Shown: positions 44,471 to 55,490 of the stretch, piece by piece
Layout: each line of letters begins with the position of its first letter
Position numbering within the stretch: the stretch's first letter is position 1
Origin: Cervus elaphus
Taxonomy: Eukaryota; Chordata; Mammalia; Artiodactyla; Cervidae
Assembly: GCF_910594005.1 (NCBI RefSeq)
Contig: NC_057818.1
Coordinates: forward strand, 8,861,501 to 8,925,500
Direction of reading: 5' to 3'
Length of the DNA: 64,000 nt
Made by a program: the position numbers and the translations under genes
The notes under the pieces: model-generated
Database searches by the model: none
What the model was told of the DNA's origin: nothing
What the model saw: the letters and a program-made list of their open reading frames with translations, nothing else

Positions 44471-45292
44471 GCATTACTGTCATTTGGACACAAATGTAAA
44501 AGTGAATGCAGTTGTTGCGTGACAGATTAGTGGGGTCAGACTATACTTATGGAGATGTTCCAAGGAAGGTTTGATTGGATTAATCCTTCTAGAACCCTTG
44601 CAATTAAGTGGAAACTACCATAGAGGCTAACAGATAGGTGAGCCGGCCTGCCTTCCATCAGTCTTGCCCATCTTTTCTAGAGACAATTGTTTGGGGAGAT
44701 AAATGTTTAGGTTTCAAGAAATCAAGTTCAATTTCTCTGTGGCCTTCTCACTTCAGGTGAATATGAAAAGAGTTACAATTTGGAAGGTACATCATAAATC
44801 CAGTGACAGCTATTCTGGAACTGATTGGAGACACTTTCAAACCTAATTAAAGTGGTTTCCCTTCTTGAATTTGCTCCAGGTATGCATTTATTGCCTGGGC
44901 TGGAAACTAATTTGTAGCAAGATTTGAGATCCAGGCCCTTATACTGGGAGGTTTGTTATATGTGATTAAGCTAAACTATTTAGTTTAATACCAGAGAAGT
45001 AATTTAAAATAAAAGAAACTGCATTCCATATTCAAGAAGTAAAATACCCTTCTAAGTATAAACAGAATTAAATTGCATGAAAGTATATTTTCTGAAACCA
45101 AATGTCTATTTCAGGTGCTCTGTGAATATGGACTTAAGAAACATTTATCTTAAGAGTCACTTCTTCAACTACAAGGCCAATTCCCTCATACCTAAACTCA
45201 CTGCTTTTCTTCCCCATTGCCTTTTTCCTTTTCTTCTTCATTCTACTCTCATGCTGACCTCCTTCTATTGCAATGTCATTATAAGAAATGAA
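44471..45292. other. Unassigned DNA with candidate conserved island
   Basis: 44,690-45,070 is repeat-free, AT-rich and dense in ATTA/TAAT words. The 72-codon frame at 45,077-45,295 has no recognised domain. Confidence 0.4.
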
Positions 45293-45358
45293 TAAGATGT
45301 TTAAAATGACTTAGCACAGTGCTCGACACATAGAAGGCACCTATCAAATCAGAGCCTA
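45293..45358 (+). repeat. MIR/L2 3' fragment
   Basis: TTTAAAATGACTTAGCACAG, GCTCGACACATAGAAGGCAC, CTATCAAAT. Confidence 0.5.
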
Positions 45359-45627
45359 CCTCAACGTCATCACCACCACCATCACCATGAATACCGTCAT
45401 TTGTCTAGAGACCCTTCCTTCTGGAGAGTGAGGGAGGGTAGGAGATTACAAAAGGAAACCAGGGGGTCACTAACTGAGGGGTCTAATCCTTCCCTAACAA
45501 TAACTTTCATTGAGTTCCCCTTACCACTCTGTTTTGTGGATCTGGCAAACTCTCCATGACAAAGGCAGAACTGAGGCAGAGATTCATTAACACGCTTGTT
45601 TATGATCAAATATCTACTAAGCTCTTA

Positions 45628-46135
45628 TTCAGCTTGTACATCTCAGCTCAATCATTGCCTCCTAAGGGAAACCTTCCCTGAGCCCCTGGACAAAGTCAAA
45701 CCACCCTGGTATATAGTCACGTAACATCATGTACAACCACCCCACTGTAATTTCCCTCATAATTGCATTTTTACTTTTATTTGCATTTTCATTTGGTCTT
45801 TTGGTCTCTGCCAAAATATCATAAGCTCCTTATGTGATTTTCTAACTTTTATTCCCTAGGCTCTACCACACACGGGTACGCAGTAACTAGTTGGGTTTTT
45901 TAATACTAACATTTATTTATTTGGCTGCACCAGGTCTTAGTTGCAGCACGTGGAATCTTCGATCTTCTTTGCCACATGCAAGATCCTTTCCTTGAAGCAT
46001 GCAAACTCTTAGATGTGACTTGTCGGGCTTAGTTCCCTGACCAGGAGCAGAACCTGGGCCCCCTGCACAGGAAGCATGGAGTCTTAGCCACTGGACCACC
46101 AGGAAATTCCCTAATTGTTCAATAAATGAATGAAT
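45628..46135 (+). repeat. L2 LINE 3' end split by CHR SINE
   Basis: Plus L2: CATCTCAGCTCAATCATTGC, GGGAAACCTTCCCTGAGCCC and CATAAGCTCCTTATGTGATT run to about 45,896. After the SINE comes the L2 terminus, with a GTTCAATAAATGAATGAATG repeat tail. Confidence 0.8.
45897..46110 (-). repeat. CHR-type SINE inside L2
   Basis: TTATTTATTTGGCTGCACCAG, CTTAGTTCCCTGACCAGG and the reversed head CACTGGACCACCAGGAAATTCC. Imperfect CTAGTTG / CTAATTG flanks are a plausible duplication. Confidence 0.9.
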
Positions 46136-46159
46136 GAATCAATCAATCAATAAGACCAA

Positions 46160-46640
46160 CAATAATAAGTCTTGGTGAGGATATAAAAAAACTAGAACCC
46201 TCATAAATTGTTGGTGGAATTATAAAATGGCATAGCTACTATGAAAAACAATCTGGCAGTCCTTTGAAATTCTAAACATATAGTCACCGTAAGACTGACC
46301 AGTTCCACTCCTAGACATACATCCAAGAGAACAGAGAACTGAGGCTCACACAGAAACCTTTACATGAATGCACACAGTATCATTAGAGCCACAAACTGGC
46401 AAACAACCAAATGTCTATCAACCCATGAATGAATAAATATCACCAAGGAATATTATTTGACAACAAAAACAAATGAGGAACTGACATATGCTACGCCACG
46501 ATCTATCTTGAAAACTTTATACTAAGTGAAATAAGCCAGTCCCAAAAAAGCCATATATCATGAATCCACTGGTTCAAAATTATCCAAAACAGGAAAAAAC
46601 CCATAGAGGGAGACTATATAACATTCCAAGAGAAATGGAT
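46160..46640 (+). repeat. Old L1M ORF2 3'/UTR fragment
   Basis: TCTTGGTGAGGATATAAAAA, TCATAAATTGTTGGTGGAAT, CAATCTGGCAGTCCTTTG, CAGTTCCACTCCTAGACATA, ATGAATAAATATCACCAAGG and CTAAGTGAAATAAGCCAG are successive L1 landmarks. All reading frames are destroyed. Confidence 0.8.
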
Positions 46641-47605
46641 TTCCATCTAAGCCTTTCTGCATTTTCCATTTAGTCGTTGCCCTTATTCATATAGCAACCT
46701 TGACTCGGGAGACGGGAGAACCAGCGGGTGAATGGCAGGATTTACGTGCTACAACCTGACACCAAATCCAAAATGCTACTGTCACCCCGAAGTCTGCCTT
46801 CCCAGCAAACCAAACACTTGTGAAAGTGGGAACTGGGTGTCAGAGGAAATGGGGCAGGGATATTTCATTTGCAGTGATAATTCCAGATCATTCCAAACCC
46901 AGTGGCTGAGATGCATTTTCAAGAGGAACAGATGGGTGCCTGTGAGCATGGGAGCTTCAGACATTCAGGAGAAGATGTTTTAGCCAAATCTCCTCGGGGA
47001 GTCCATCTGGTCCAGGCCAAGACAGCTTACTCCATGAGGAGGCTTAATGAGGCCTGAAAATGCCTGCAGCTCTGAGGAGGTGGGCTTGTGGAAGGGGCAG
47101 CGTTCTCATGGGAAGCTAGCCTATTCGGGTCTTGATGGTGACTTTCAGGTCACCTCTGAGAAAGGAGAAAAAAGATGCCGCTCTGAGGAGGCAACACCAT
47201 GAATACAACCCATCCTTTGCAAGCGCCCTTTGTAGAAGGAGGACTGAGGAGCCATCCACACGTGGCCCAGCCCAGCTCCTGCTGCACGGGAAGGTTGATA
47301 GTTACAGGTTCCATGAGTTCAGAGTGAAAGACAGACGCATCCAAGGGCAGCTCTCAGGGGGCATTCAGTTCCCACCAGCTGTTTGATATTATTTTTCACA
47401 GCATGGCTTTCCATGCTGCAAGTCATTAAGTCTCCCAAACTCCCAAATTCCTTAGCCCTGCGAAACTTCAGCTGATAATGTAATGTGATCACTCTCTGAA
47501 ACGCAAGGCTCTCCAGGGTGGTGCACATTACTGGTTAAAAACAAGAGTCACACGTTGTTCCGAGCACAGAGGAGATCAGAGGCGACATGGGTGAAGGTCT
47601 AGGGT
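46641..47605. other. Unassigned DNA
   Basis: No repeat recognised. 83- and 84-codon plus frames (46,732-46,983; 47,132-47,386) are opposed by minus frames and lack domains. Confidence 0.45.
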
Positions 47606-48311
47606 GGCAGGTCTCAACTTCCGATCTTGAGGACCCATTGACACACTTACCATCTACTGAGGTTCCCAAACAGTTTTCGTTTATGTGAGTTATATCTATC
47701 AGTATTTACACTTCACAAATTCAAACTCACGAAATTTTAATATTTATCTACTTATTTACAATAATAATAGTAAATCCATTACATGCCAACATAAGGAACA
47801 CAGCTTTGTTTAGTAATAGTATAGTTTTCAATTTAAGAAAACAATTCAGTGACAAGAGTGACATTGTTTAACAAAACATTTTTTGCAAATCCCTTTAATG
47901 TCTGGCTTAGAAGATAGCTAGGTTCTCACGCAGACTTCTGCATTCAATCTGTTATAATTTAATTTTTGGTTAAAGAATATGAACCAAAGCCAGACTCACA
48001 TAGACATGTAACTAAAATAGAGAAGAATGTTATAATAGTTTTTTCCAAGTAACTGTGTGTAGTCTTGTTTGATACTACACCAAAACTCAACAAGAGATAT
48101 TTCTTAAAGGTTAGTTGCATGGTAGAATCTGAAACCTTATCATTAATTTATTTTGTACTCTGCCCAGTTAAAATCCAGGGTTCCATCTCATACTTTGAAT
48201 GGTTCTTGAACCCATTCATAATAATTCATTTGGAAAATATAGATTCTCTGAGTTATGCAGATTTTAAAATATTTTCATATTTTGCTTGTACCACATTTTT
48301 TAAAAATTCAC

Positions 48312-48508
48312 ATTTACTGGCACTCATGATAAAAGAATCAACCTGCCATTGCAGGAGACAAAAGAGATTCAGGTTCGATCTCTGGCTCTGGAAGATCCCC
48401 TGGAGAAGGAAATGGAAACCCACTCTAGTATTCTTTCCTGGAAAATTCCACGGACAGAGGAACCTGGTGGGGTCACACAGAGTCGGACATGACTGAACAT
48501 ACACATAA
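48312..48508 (+). repeat. Bov-tA SINE inside hAT element
   Basis: Decayed head (TTACTGGCACTCATGATAAAAG), box B-like CAGGTTCGATCTCTGG, body, and GAGTCGGACATGACTGAACA end. It splits the transposon. Confidence 0.88.
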
Positions 48509-48797
48509 GATTAATACCATCAATCTCATCACAGAAGTATTTAAGTATTGGGATGCTGTCAAGCTTGCAGTTGCAGATACAAGTTGTACGAAATTCTAAT
48601 TTTCACTTGAAAGGTTGCATTTTAGCAGTGGCAAAAAATACTATCAGTTGTTTTCCTTGAAGTGACAGGCCTATCTTTTTTGTTTTCAAGAAAGTGTCTG
48701 CCAAATACCTCAGCCTGAATAATTATAATTTGTCTGTCAGTTGCTCTTCCAAGTGAAATGGTGTTGCATGAAGAAAGTGGCTAGTTGAGCTCACAAC

Positions 48798-49061
48798 TCA
48801 CACACACAAGTGCTTTGCCTGGAGGCCACCATTGTGCTTTGCCAGACAGCAGAAGTGGGAGTGCTTTCTGCAAGCTTCCTGATGCATCACACAAAATATG
48901 AAAAGATGTGTATTCAAGAGTTGAGATTTAATTACATTAATCATTAGTATTGCTTTATTTAGGACATTCTTAAGGGAAAAATGCTTTGTGAAAAAAATGC
49001 TTTGTGTACTTATTTGCTTGTCTTCTGTGTCACCGAGAGAGCACAGGCATGCAGGGCACAA
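48798..49061 (-). pseudogene. hAT transposase remnant
   Basis: On the minus strand an 87-codon open piece carries V-L-N-K-A-I-L-M-I-N-V-I-K-S, then L-L-N-T-H-L-F. These match the order of the hAT (Charlie/ZBED-like) transposase motif 'NxxKSRPLNxRLF', followed by a degraded E-V-R-W-L-S-R-G-K block (here K-H-N-G-G-L-Q-A-K). The conserved tryptophan of that block is missing. It is a decayed catalytic region, not a host domesticated gene as far as can be seen. Confidence 0.65.
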
Positions 49062-49285
49062 TGACAGCTTGTGCAGTTCTGCTGCTGCTTAGATTCCTGC
49101 TAAGGCACCAGCTCTGTCATCCACCGTGGCTTTTGTGCCATCAGGGAAACTGTCAACATGGCGATAAAGGCAAGTAATGTCTTAATATATTATGAAAATA
49201 GCTTAGACCTTGCAGACCCCCTGAAAGACTCTTGGAGACCCAGTAGGGTCCATGGATCATGCTAAGAGGAACACGGATCTAGAGA

Positions 49286-50159
49286 ATAGGGGAACCCTAG
49301 GAAACGTAACTGGCCACAGCCTGAGGTGCCATTAAAGAGCTTCCCCTGGGCAGCAGTGGTCAGCTGTCCTTCTGAGACACCTCCCATCGGTCACCATGTG
49401 GAGACACTTCGAAGGGAAGGCTGACAAAGCAAATGCAGGAAAGCCGCGTGGAAGCCCACAGCGCTCATCTGGATGAGAAATGTCGGGGGTCTTGAAGAGG
49501 GTGGGGGGAGTGGGGTGGAGGGAAGGCTTCAGAGAGCTGGGGGACGGTGGCCGTGCCATGAATCCTACATCCAGATCTCAACCCCATCACCAGGCAGGTC
49601 ATTAGAACCATAAATTACAAATTAATCTTAACAGAAAAGTGAGGGAGGAGAGTGTTGTGCGTGAATTCTTCCTCTGCCCTCCCTGTGTATATCTGATGAC
49701 TCTGGGTTTCCTCTGCAAAAGTCAATGAAACAATTAAGTCTCTGCCCATTTTTCCTCATCCTGATCTCAAACAGTGTTAAAAAGGCTTGCACCACACTTT
49801 CACACCCGGGCCTGTTAATAATTCATGCGCTTGCCTTCTTTAGTTCTTTTGTCTTTCCTGCTTAAACCCGGTGGAAACGTGGGAGCTTCCTTTTGATTTC
49901 TCAGTGCTACATCCTTACACACATTCAAACGGCTGCTTCTCTAACACCGATGATTGGAGCTGGTGACATCCTCTCTGCCTTTCACCAAAACCCCAACCAA
50001 AGACAATATTCGATCTTGGCTCACTGCATCAGCTTGCTTTGTGAGGAATTCTCAGTCACTCTTGGATAGCTTAGCCCAGAGTCGTGGCTGAGCTGGAGGA
50101 GGTGACTCTGCTGCTCCTCAGAGCATGGTCAGTGGGACCAGCAGCATCAGCTTCACCCT
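49286..50159. other. Unassigned DNA with G4 motif and candidate conserved island
   Basis: A G-quadruplex motif lies at 49,499-49,522. 49,590-49,870 is repeat-free with AAATTACAAATTAATC, CAATTAAG and TTAATAATTCATGC words. No coding signal. Confidence 0.4.
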
Positions 50160-50390
50160 GGCAAAGGGTTTCTCAGCCCTTGACACTGGTGACGTCTGGG
50201 GCCAGAAACCTCTCTGTTGTGGGAGCTGTCCTGTGCACTGTGGGATGTTTGGCAGTATCCTTGACCTGCACCCACTGGCTGCTAACACCACCTTCCTGCA
50301 CCCCAAGTTCTGGCAACTGAAAGCGTCTCTGGACATTGCCTGAGGTCCTCTGGATGTAAAATCACCCCAGCTGAGGACCCACCAGGCCCT
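50160..50390. mobile_element. MER20-like hAT element
   Basis: GGGAGCTGTCCTGTGCACTG, TGGGATGTTTGGCAGTATCC, CTCTGGACATTGCCTGAGGTC, then AAAATCACCCCAGCTGAGGACCC. This is the MER20 order. MER20 copies have been co-opted as enhancers in eutherian endometrium (published for the family). Nothing here shows that for this copy. The 138-codon minus frame across it is not a gene. Confidence 0.8.
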
Positions 50391-50504
50391 GTTGGAAATG
50401 TAAACAATCCAGTCCCATCCCAGAGCTAATAAATCAGAAGTCTTTTCCAAGACTCTAGTTGATTCACATGCACATGGACGTGTGAGAAGGGCTGGGCTAG
50501 AGTG

Positions 50505-50680
50505 CTGGTTCCCAAACTTGGCTGCGCATTGCAATCACCTAGGAACTTCTAAGGAAACTTAAATGTCTGGGCCCCACCTCCAGAGATCCTGAGTAAGTTG
50601 GTGTGGGTGTAGTCTGGGCACTGGGATGTTTAAGATCTCACCAGGTGATTCGGATACAGCAAAGTTTAAAACCACCATTG
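50505..50680 (-). mobile_element. MER5A hAT element, near complete
   Basis: Starts GTGCTGGTTCCCAAACTTGG and ends AGTTTAAAACCACCATTGC (inverted ends). Inside are GCAATCACCTAGGAAC and TGGGCCCCACCTCCAGAG. Confidence 0.8.
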
Positions 50681-50689
50681 CTGACATGA

Positions 50690-50795
50690 TTGAGCCCCAC
50701 TCTTCATGCTTCACAAATGAGGAAACCAAGGCACAGAAGGGTCCAGGAACCTTCCCATCAGACAGGCAGTAGATCCAAGATTCAAACCATAAGCT
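50690..50795 (-). repeat. MIR fragment
   Basis: CTTCACAAATGAGGAAACCAAGGCACAGAAGG and AGATTCAAACC match reversed MIR. Confidence 0.6.
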
Positions 50796-50834
50796 TCCAT
50801 ACAATCAAGGAGCACTGGGCAATGCTCTACTAGT

Positions 50835-51010
50835 CCTTTCTAGCTCCTCTAAAAACTGTGATTGTTTTTGTACTTCTCTGTTTAATTTCTCTCTTCTTGA
50901 TCAAATGGTAAAGTCTCTGAGGGTGGCAAGGGTCAATGCCTGTCTGGCTCACCATGACAAGCGCTTCCCTGGTGCTGCGAAGTTATGTTGGAGAGAGTGA
51001 CTGGATGAAC
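50835..51010 (+). repeat. L2-like 3' fragment
   Basis: GTAAAGTCTCTGAGGGTGGCAAGGGTC with the flanking order of an L2 3' end. Divergent. Confidence 0.45.
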
Positions 51011-51589
51011 AAAATGAACAGATAACACCATCAAGAGCCTAGTCTGCATCTGTTTGGTGCCCAAGTCCTCTGCTCCAAGTCAGAGAAAAATGACAGGCAT
51101 TCTGTCTGTGGATGAGCTGCCTGCCTACTGGTCAGCCTCTCAGGCCCTATGCCTGCTGGTTGAGGCCAGAGGGGGACAGGGGCCAGGTCTGAGCAGCGAC
51201 CACAGCATCAGCATCTCCAGGGGAGTCTTGAACTCATGGCAAGGAAATGTGTCCACCTCCAGTCCTCCTATCTCCATGTATGACCAGGTCAACTGTGTTC
51301 CTTTGTAGATGCAGACACTAGGGTTCTGAGTAGCAATAACCTGCTCTTAAATGCTGGGGAGATAGAACTCAGAGGGGCCCTGTGGTTCCAGCCCTACCAT
51401 GACCCTGTGCAGAAGAGACTCTCTGGGCGCCCTGGGGCCAGGGAGGCCCTTGGATGTCAGGCCCAACAACATTCTCCAGCCTCATTTCCCATTTTTCTCC
51501 TCCCTGCCACCCACAGAAACCCAACGGAACTCTCCACCCTTTCCAACCACGATCCCCTTTCCGCTTCCTGGGATGCGCCAAGCGGTCTC
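51011..51589. other. Unassigned DNA
   Basis: Opposing open frames (up to 123 codons) without a recognised domain. Confidence 0.45.
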
Positions 51590-51930
51590 TCTGAGACTTT
51601 CTGTGTGCTTGTCCAGCGGCTGGTAACACTTCCCGCACATTCACTCTTCTCCATTCTTCAGGTCTCAGCTCCCACCGGAACTACTGCAGGGAGCCTTCCC
51701 AGGCCCCTTCTCACCAGGGAGATGCCTCTGTTTCACGTTCCTGTTTCTACCACTGGGACCAACACCATCTGCTGGTAATCCCACGTTGGTCATTCCTATT
51801 ACGTGATAAACTTTAAGAGGGCTGTGACCACGTCCATGTGTTTCACCCCATATTCCAACACCTAGCAAAATCCCTGACACAGAGTATGTGCTGAATAAAC
51901 ATTTATTCAAGGAATCAGTAAACCGAGCAC
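51590..51930 (+). repeat. L2 LINE 3' end
   Basis: CTTCAGGTCTCAGCTCCCACC, AGGGAGCCTTCCCAGGCCCC, GGGCTGTGACCACGTCCATG, CCTAGCAAAATCCCTGACAC, then GTGCTGAATAAACATTTATTC. Confidence 0.85.
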
Positions 51931-53567
51931 TGTTCATAATGTCTCAGCCAAGACTTGGGGCCTCTACGCTCCCTGTCAGCCAGTTCCACGACTGGGATTA
52001 GAATAAAGAGATGGATGAAGGGAGGGAAGAAATTTGTTTTTCTTTGGACATTTGGAAAGTCGTATCATTTGTCAAGCGATCAGAAAACAGTTTCTGATCA
52101 CGTCAGTTTCCTGCCTCCTTACAGACCTCCCGCCCCATGAGGCCTCCTGGATACAACCTGAGTTATCAGAGAAAGAGGAGATGCTGTCTAGCAGCAGCCA
52201 AGCTTCTGGACCACATGAGAGAAGCGGGTCCGTTCCAGGGCAGGGAGTCAAGAGCCGGGATCAGTCACACTACAGATGCACAGACGGACACCCTCAGAAG
52301 ATTCACGGGCGTTTACATGAAACGCCCCACCCAAGACTGACACTTTAACACTTAAAGACTAAGGTCTTTGTAGAACATGTAAATGCAAAAGGTCTGCATG
52401 ATTAAAATTTGGCCAACCAGGACAAGACTTCTCATGGGACAACTGTGGGACACGTGGCTGCGAGTGTGGGGTGAATTTCTGCTGGGGGCTCAGCATCCAG
52501 GACCAGAAGATCTGGGCGTCTCTGTCTCTCTCAACTCTCCGTGGCTACTCAACTTTTGAAGATTCAGCCTGAGCCTGAGGAATCTTTGGGAAAACAGCCT
52601 CAGTCCTCTCAGACCTTCCTGGAGGAAAACTATGCTATTTAGAGACACAGCAAGTGGCCCGACTCTGAGGGAAGCGTAGGCGCTCCCCGCAGAGGGGACC
52701 ATCCAGGCAATGGTGTACAGCCATCATGCACACACAGGTACGGGAAGTAAACCGATCTGTAGTGCACAGAATAAAAGCAAAAAGGCCAAGCACGGGAGCA
52801 CGCTGAAGGCGACTTTAAAAGTGATGCTGACAACGATGAGGATGGATCAAATATATGCACAGTCACAGGCAGAACACAGCCTTCTATTATTTGAGAAGAC
52901 TCAAACGATGTCCTTAGTCCAGGGTCAGCCTGGGCCAATGCTCAGTAACTCTGGGCCACACGCAGTGCCACTTGATTCTCACCACAGCCCATGATGGACT
53001 GTCATTACCTCTGTGCAACCAAAGGGAGAAATGAGACAGAGTCTGTGTTAACAGACACCCTCATGGGTTTGCCAAGAGGCCACTCTAGTCAGGGTTGGAA
53101 GCAGGGTGCTCTGGAGCATCCGAAGCCAAGCCCAAGGTTGTCTTCAGTTTGCCACGCCGGGCTCCTTCCTACCAAAGGAAGGGAGCCAGAAAAGACCTGG
53201 GGCACAGCAGCATGACGTGCTGTAGGAGGAAGGTGATGGCCAGGGGTAGGTGGAGGGGTGCAGGGTGGAGGTGAGGAGACTGGAGACAGGGAGAAAGGGC
53301 ATTTCCTGGGCTGGGGGGATGAAGGTCCTAGAGGAAGCAGGTGACAGTGAGACAGGAAAAGAGCAGGTAGATCTGAGAACTCTGGAGGCCAGCCAATGGC
53401 ATGTGGTGGCAGGACAGAGAGAAAACAGCAATGGGAGGACAAGCAGCATGGCCATCAACACAGAGACAGCGGCACGGCTGCAGGACGGAATCCCCCAAGG
53501 AGGAGTGTAGACCTTCCAGGGCCGTGACCTTCCTCCTCCTCCTCCCCCTGCTCCTCTTCCTTCCTGA
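51931..53567. other. Unassigned DNA, 1.6 kb
   Basis: No repeat is named apart from a weak MIR-like patch at about 52,965-53,040. A purine-rich, G-rich tract lies at 53,235-53,345 and a (CCT)n tract at 53,530-53,560. The 100- to 155-codon frames here overlap on opposite strands and lack domains. Confidence 0.4.
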
Positions 53568-53935
53568 AATGATTTACTGAAGTGAAATCCACACAACATA
53601 AAATCAGCCACTGTGAAGGGAACAGTTTTGTGGCATCGGGTATATTCACAACGCTGTTCATCTACGCCACCTGGTTTAACAAAATGTCTCCATCAACTCC
53701 AAAGTAAAACCCAGACCAATTAAGCGCTCACTCCCCGCTCACTGCTCACTCCTTCCAGCTGCTGGCAAGCACTCATCTGCTTTCTGTCTCTACAGATTTG
53801 CCTGTTCTGGACATTTCACATAAATGCGATCATACAATCTGTGGTCTTTGGTGACTGATTTTTTTTTTCACTTGGCAGAATGTCTTTGAGGTACATCCAC
53901 ACTGAAGCACAACTCAGCGCAATTCCCCCTCACAG
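53568..53935 (-). repeat. Old L1M 3' UTR fragment
   Basis: Reversed L1M: GAAATCCACACAACATAAAATC, TTCACAACGCTGTTCATC, CATCTGCTTTCTGTCTCTACAG, TTTGCCTGTTCTGGACATTTC, ATGTCTTTGAGGTACATCCAC. Confidence 0.8.
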
Positions 53936-54892
53936 CTGTTTGCTCACCTCGTGATCCTCGAGAACACTCCTGGGTCCCACAGCTGCCTGGCACTAGCCGA
54001 GCTGTTCCTTGAGAACACTATTTATGGCAATAATAGCACAAGTTCTCCCAGGTGGAGGGGGAGAAAAGTGAGGGTCAACGGACCAAGGAGCCTCAAACCC
54101 AGGATCCCACCTCCAAATGTGGCCCCTGAACCCTGACAGTGTGAGCGGGAAGAGCGGGTGGTCCCTGGGCGGGGGGGCAGTTCTGAGGGGACGCGTTGCT
54201 ATCCCTTCTCTGCTCCTTGTCACCTCCCAGCACTGTGGACGATGAGGCGGTGACCAGTGAGAGCGCACCGCATCCTCATTTTGTCCCGACGCAGACCCGA
54301 AAAGACCTCTCACTTCAAAGGCAGCGGCTGTTTTGAATGCCAACAGTAAGCACTTGCTCTTTGACTTGCTGGGTGAACCCCACGCGGTTTTAGATCTTTT
54401 TTTCACCAAGTTTTGGGTTTAGATCTTTTTAAAGCCAGCACTGCACAAAGCAGAAGGGGACGAGTGAATTCCCTGATTAGAGCTCTACACGCTGCCAGCA
54501 ATGAGCCTCAGAGGGCTGATTTGACACTATCTGTGTGGAACCCAGCAGCAGCTCGTGGTCAAGTGCAGCCTAGAACTGCCAGGGGCGTGGGCATCCAGGG
54601 CCGAGTCGAGGGTGTAGGGAAGCAAAGCAGACCTGGTGAGGTAGGCATCTGGAAATCTCTGCTTGCCACTCCACCCCCCTGCCCTCGTTCAAACTTTGCC
54701 ACCTGTCCTCTGGGCTATCACCTCAAGGTTTCCCTGCTACCAGACTCCTACCTTCCACACCACCCACGCCAACCAAAGTGGGACTAACCATTGTGCTGTC
54801 GTCTTTAACTTCCTTCAGTAGCTCTCTCACTTCTACAGCAAGGGTTTAACCTGGGTCTAGGCACCACCCACCCCCAGGCTCTCAACTGCTCC
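53936..54892. other. Unassigned DNA
   Basis: A 13-base direct repeat TTTAGATCTTTTT occurs twice (about 54,390 and 54,419). The 138-codon minus frame (53,993-54,409) and 124-codon plus frame (54,413-54,787) have no recognised domain and no splice-like ends. Confidence 0.4.
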
Positions 54893-55125
54893 CCGAATTA
54901 GGAACTGGCAAACTTTTTCCGTAAGGGGCTGAAACGTGTATTTGAGACGTCACACGTTCATCACATTGTGTGTTACAACCACTCAATCCTGTGCTTGAAT
55001 AAGAAAGCAGCCATAGGCAATACACAGATGAATGACTGTGGCTATGTGCCAATAAAACTTCATTTACGAGAAACATACCACTGGCCAGATTTGACCTACG
55101 GGCTGTAGTCATGCCACTCTTGCTC
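54893..55125. mobile_element. hAT-Charlie-type non-autonomous element
   Basis: AACTGGCAAACTTTTTCCGTAAGGGGC, GAAAGCAGCCATAGGCAATAC, GCCAATAAAACTTCATTTACG and CAGATTTGACCTACGGGCTGTAG. I know this text from a mammalian MER element of the CAGGGGTCAGCAAA-terminus type but cannot name the subfamily with certainty. A second member lies at 63,580-63,918. Confidence 0.75.
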
Positions 55126-55384
55126 AAAATTCTGAGTCTATATGCGAAATGATGTGCAGTTATTGTGCATTTCTGTGGGCAGCAGGTCCAGCGCTCTCAG
55201 CAGACAGTGAGAGGGTGTGACGGTCCCCGAGTGCTAAGGCTTTATCATGGCCTCACTCCAGCCTGCACACCCCTCACTGGCTGAGCAGGAAGACCCTCAG
55301 CTCCTGACACACCAGGCTCTCTCCCCCAGCTCCATCTTTACACACACTTAGCCTGGACTGCTCGTGCCTGGCCAGCGCATCTCC

Positions 55385-55490
55385 TCATTCAATAAATCCA
55401 CCAACACCCACAACCGCAAGTCACTGGGGTGGTTTCTGTCCTCCTGAAATTTGCTGCCAGATGAGAGAAGATAGACACAAGGAAACTGAA
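55385..55490 (-). repeat. L2 LINE 3' fragment
   Basis: ATTCAATAAATCCACCAACACCC, GTCCTCCTGAAATTTGCTGC. Divergent. Confidence 0.45.

Larger units (their letters stand above)
47606..49285 (-). mobile_element. hAT-Charlie DNA transposon (large remnant)
   Basis: About 1.5 kb excluding the SINE. The left end reads GGTCTCAACTTCCGATCTTGAGGACCC, then GTTTATGTGAGTTATATCTATC. The right end reads GACCCAGTAGGGTCCATGGATCATGC. Both are the subterminal text of the MER5-related Charlie group. The interior carries a decayed transposase on the minus strand. A Bov-tA sits at 48,312-48,508. Confidence 0.75.

Noticed and set aside
53144..53611. 155-codon minus-strand open frame
   Set aside because: Low-complexity proline/serine-rich translation of a pyrimidine-rich strand, opposed by another long frame.
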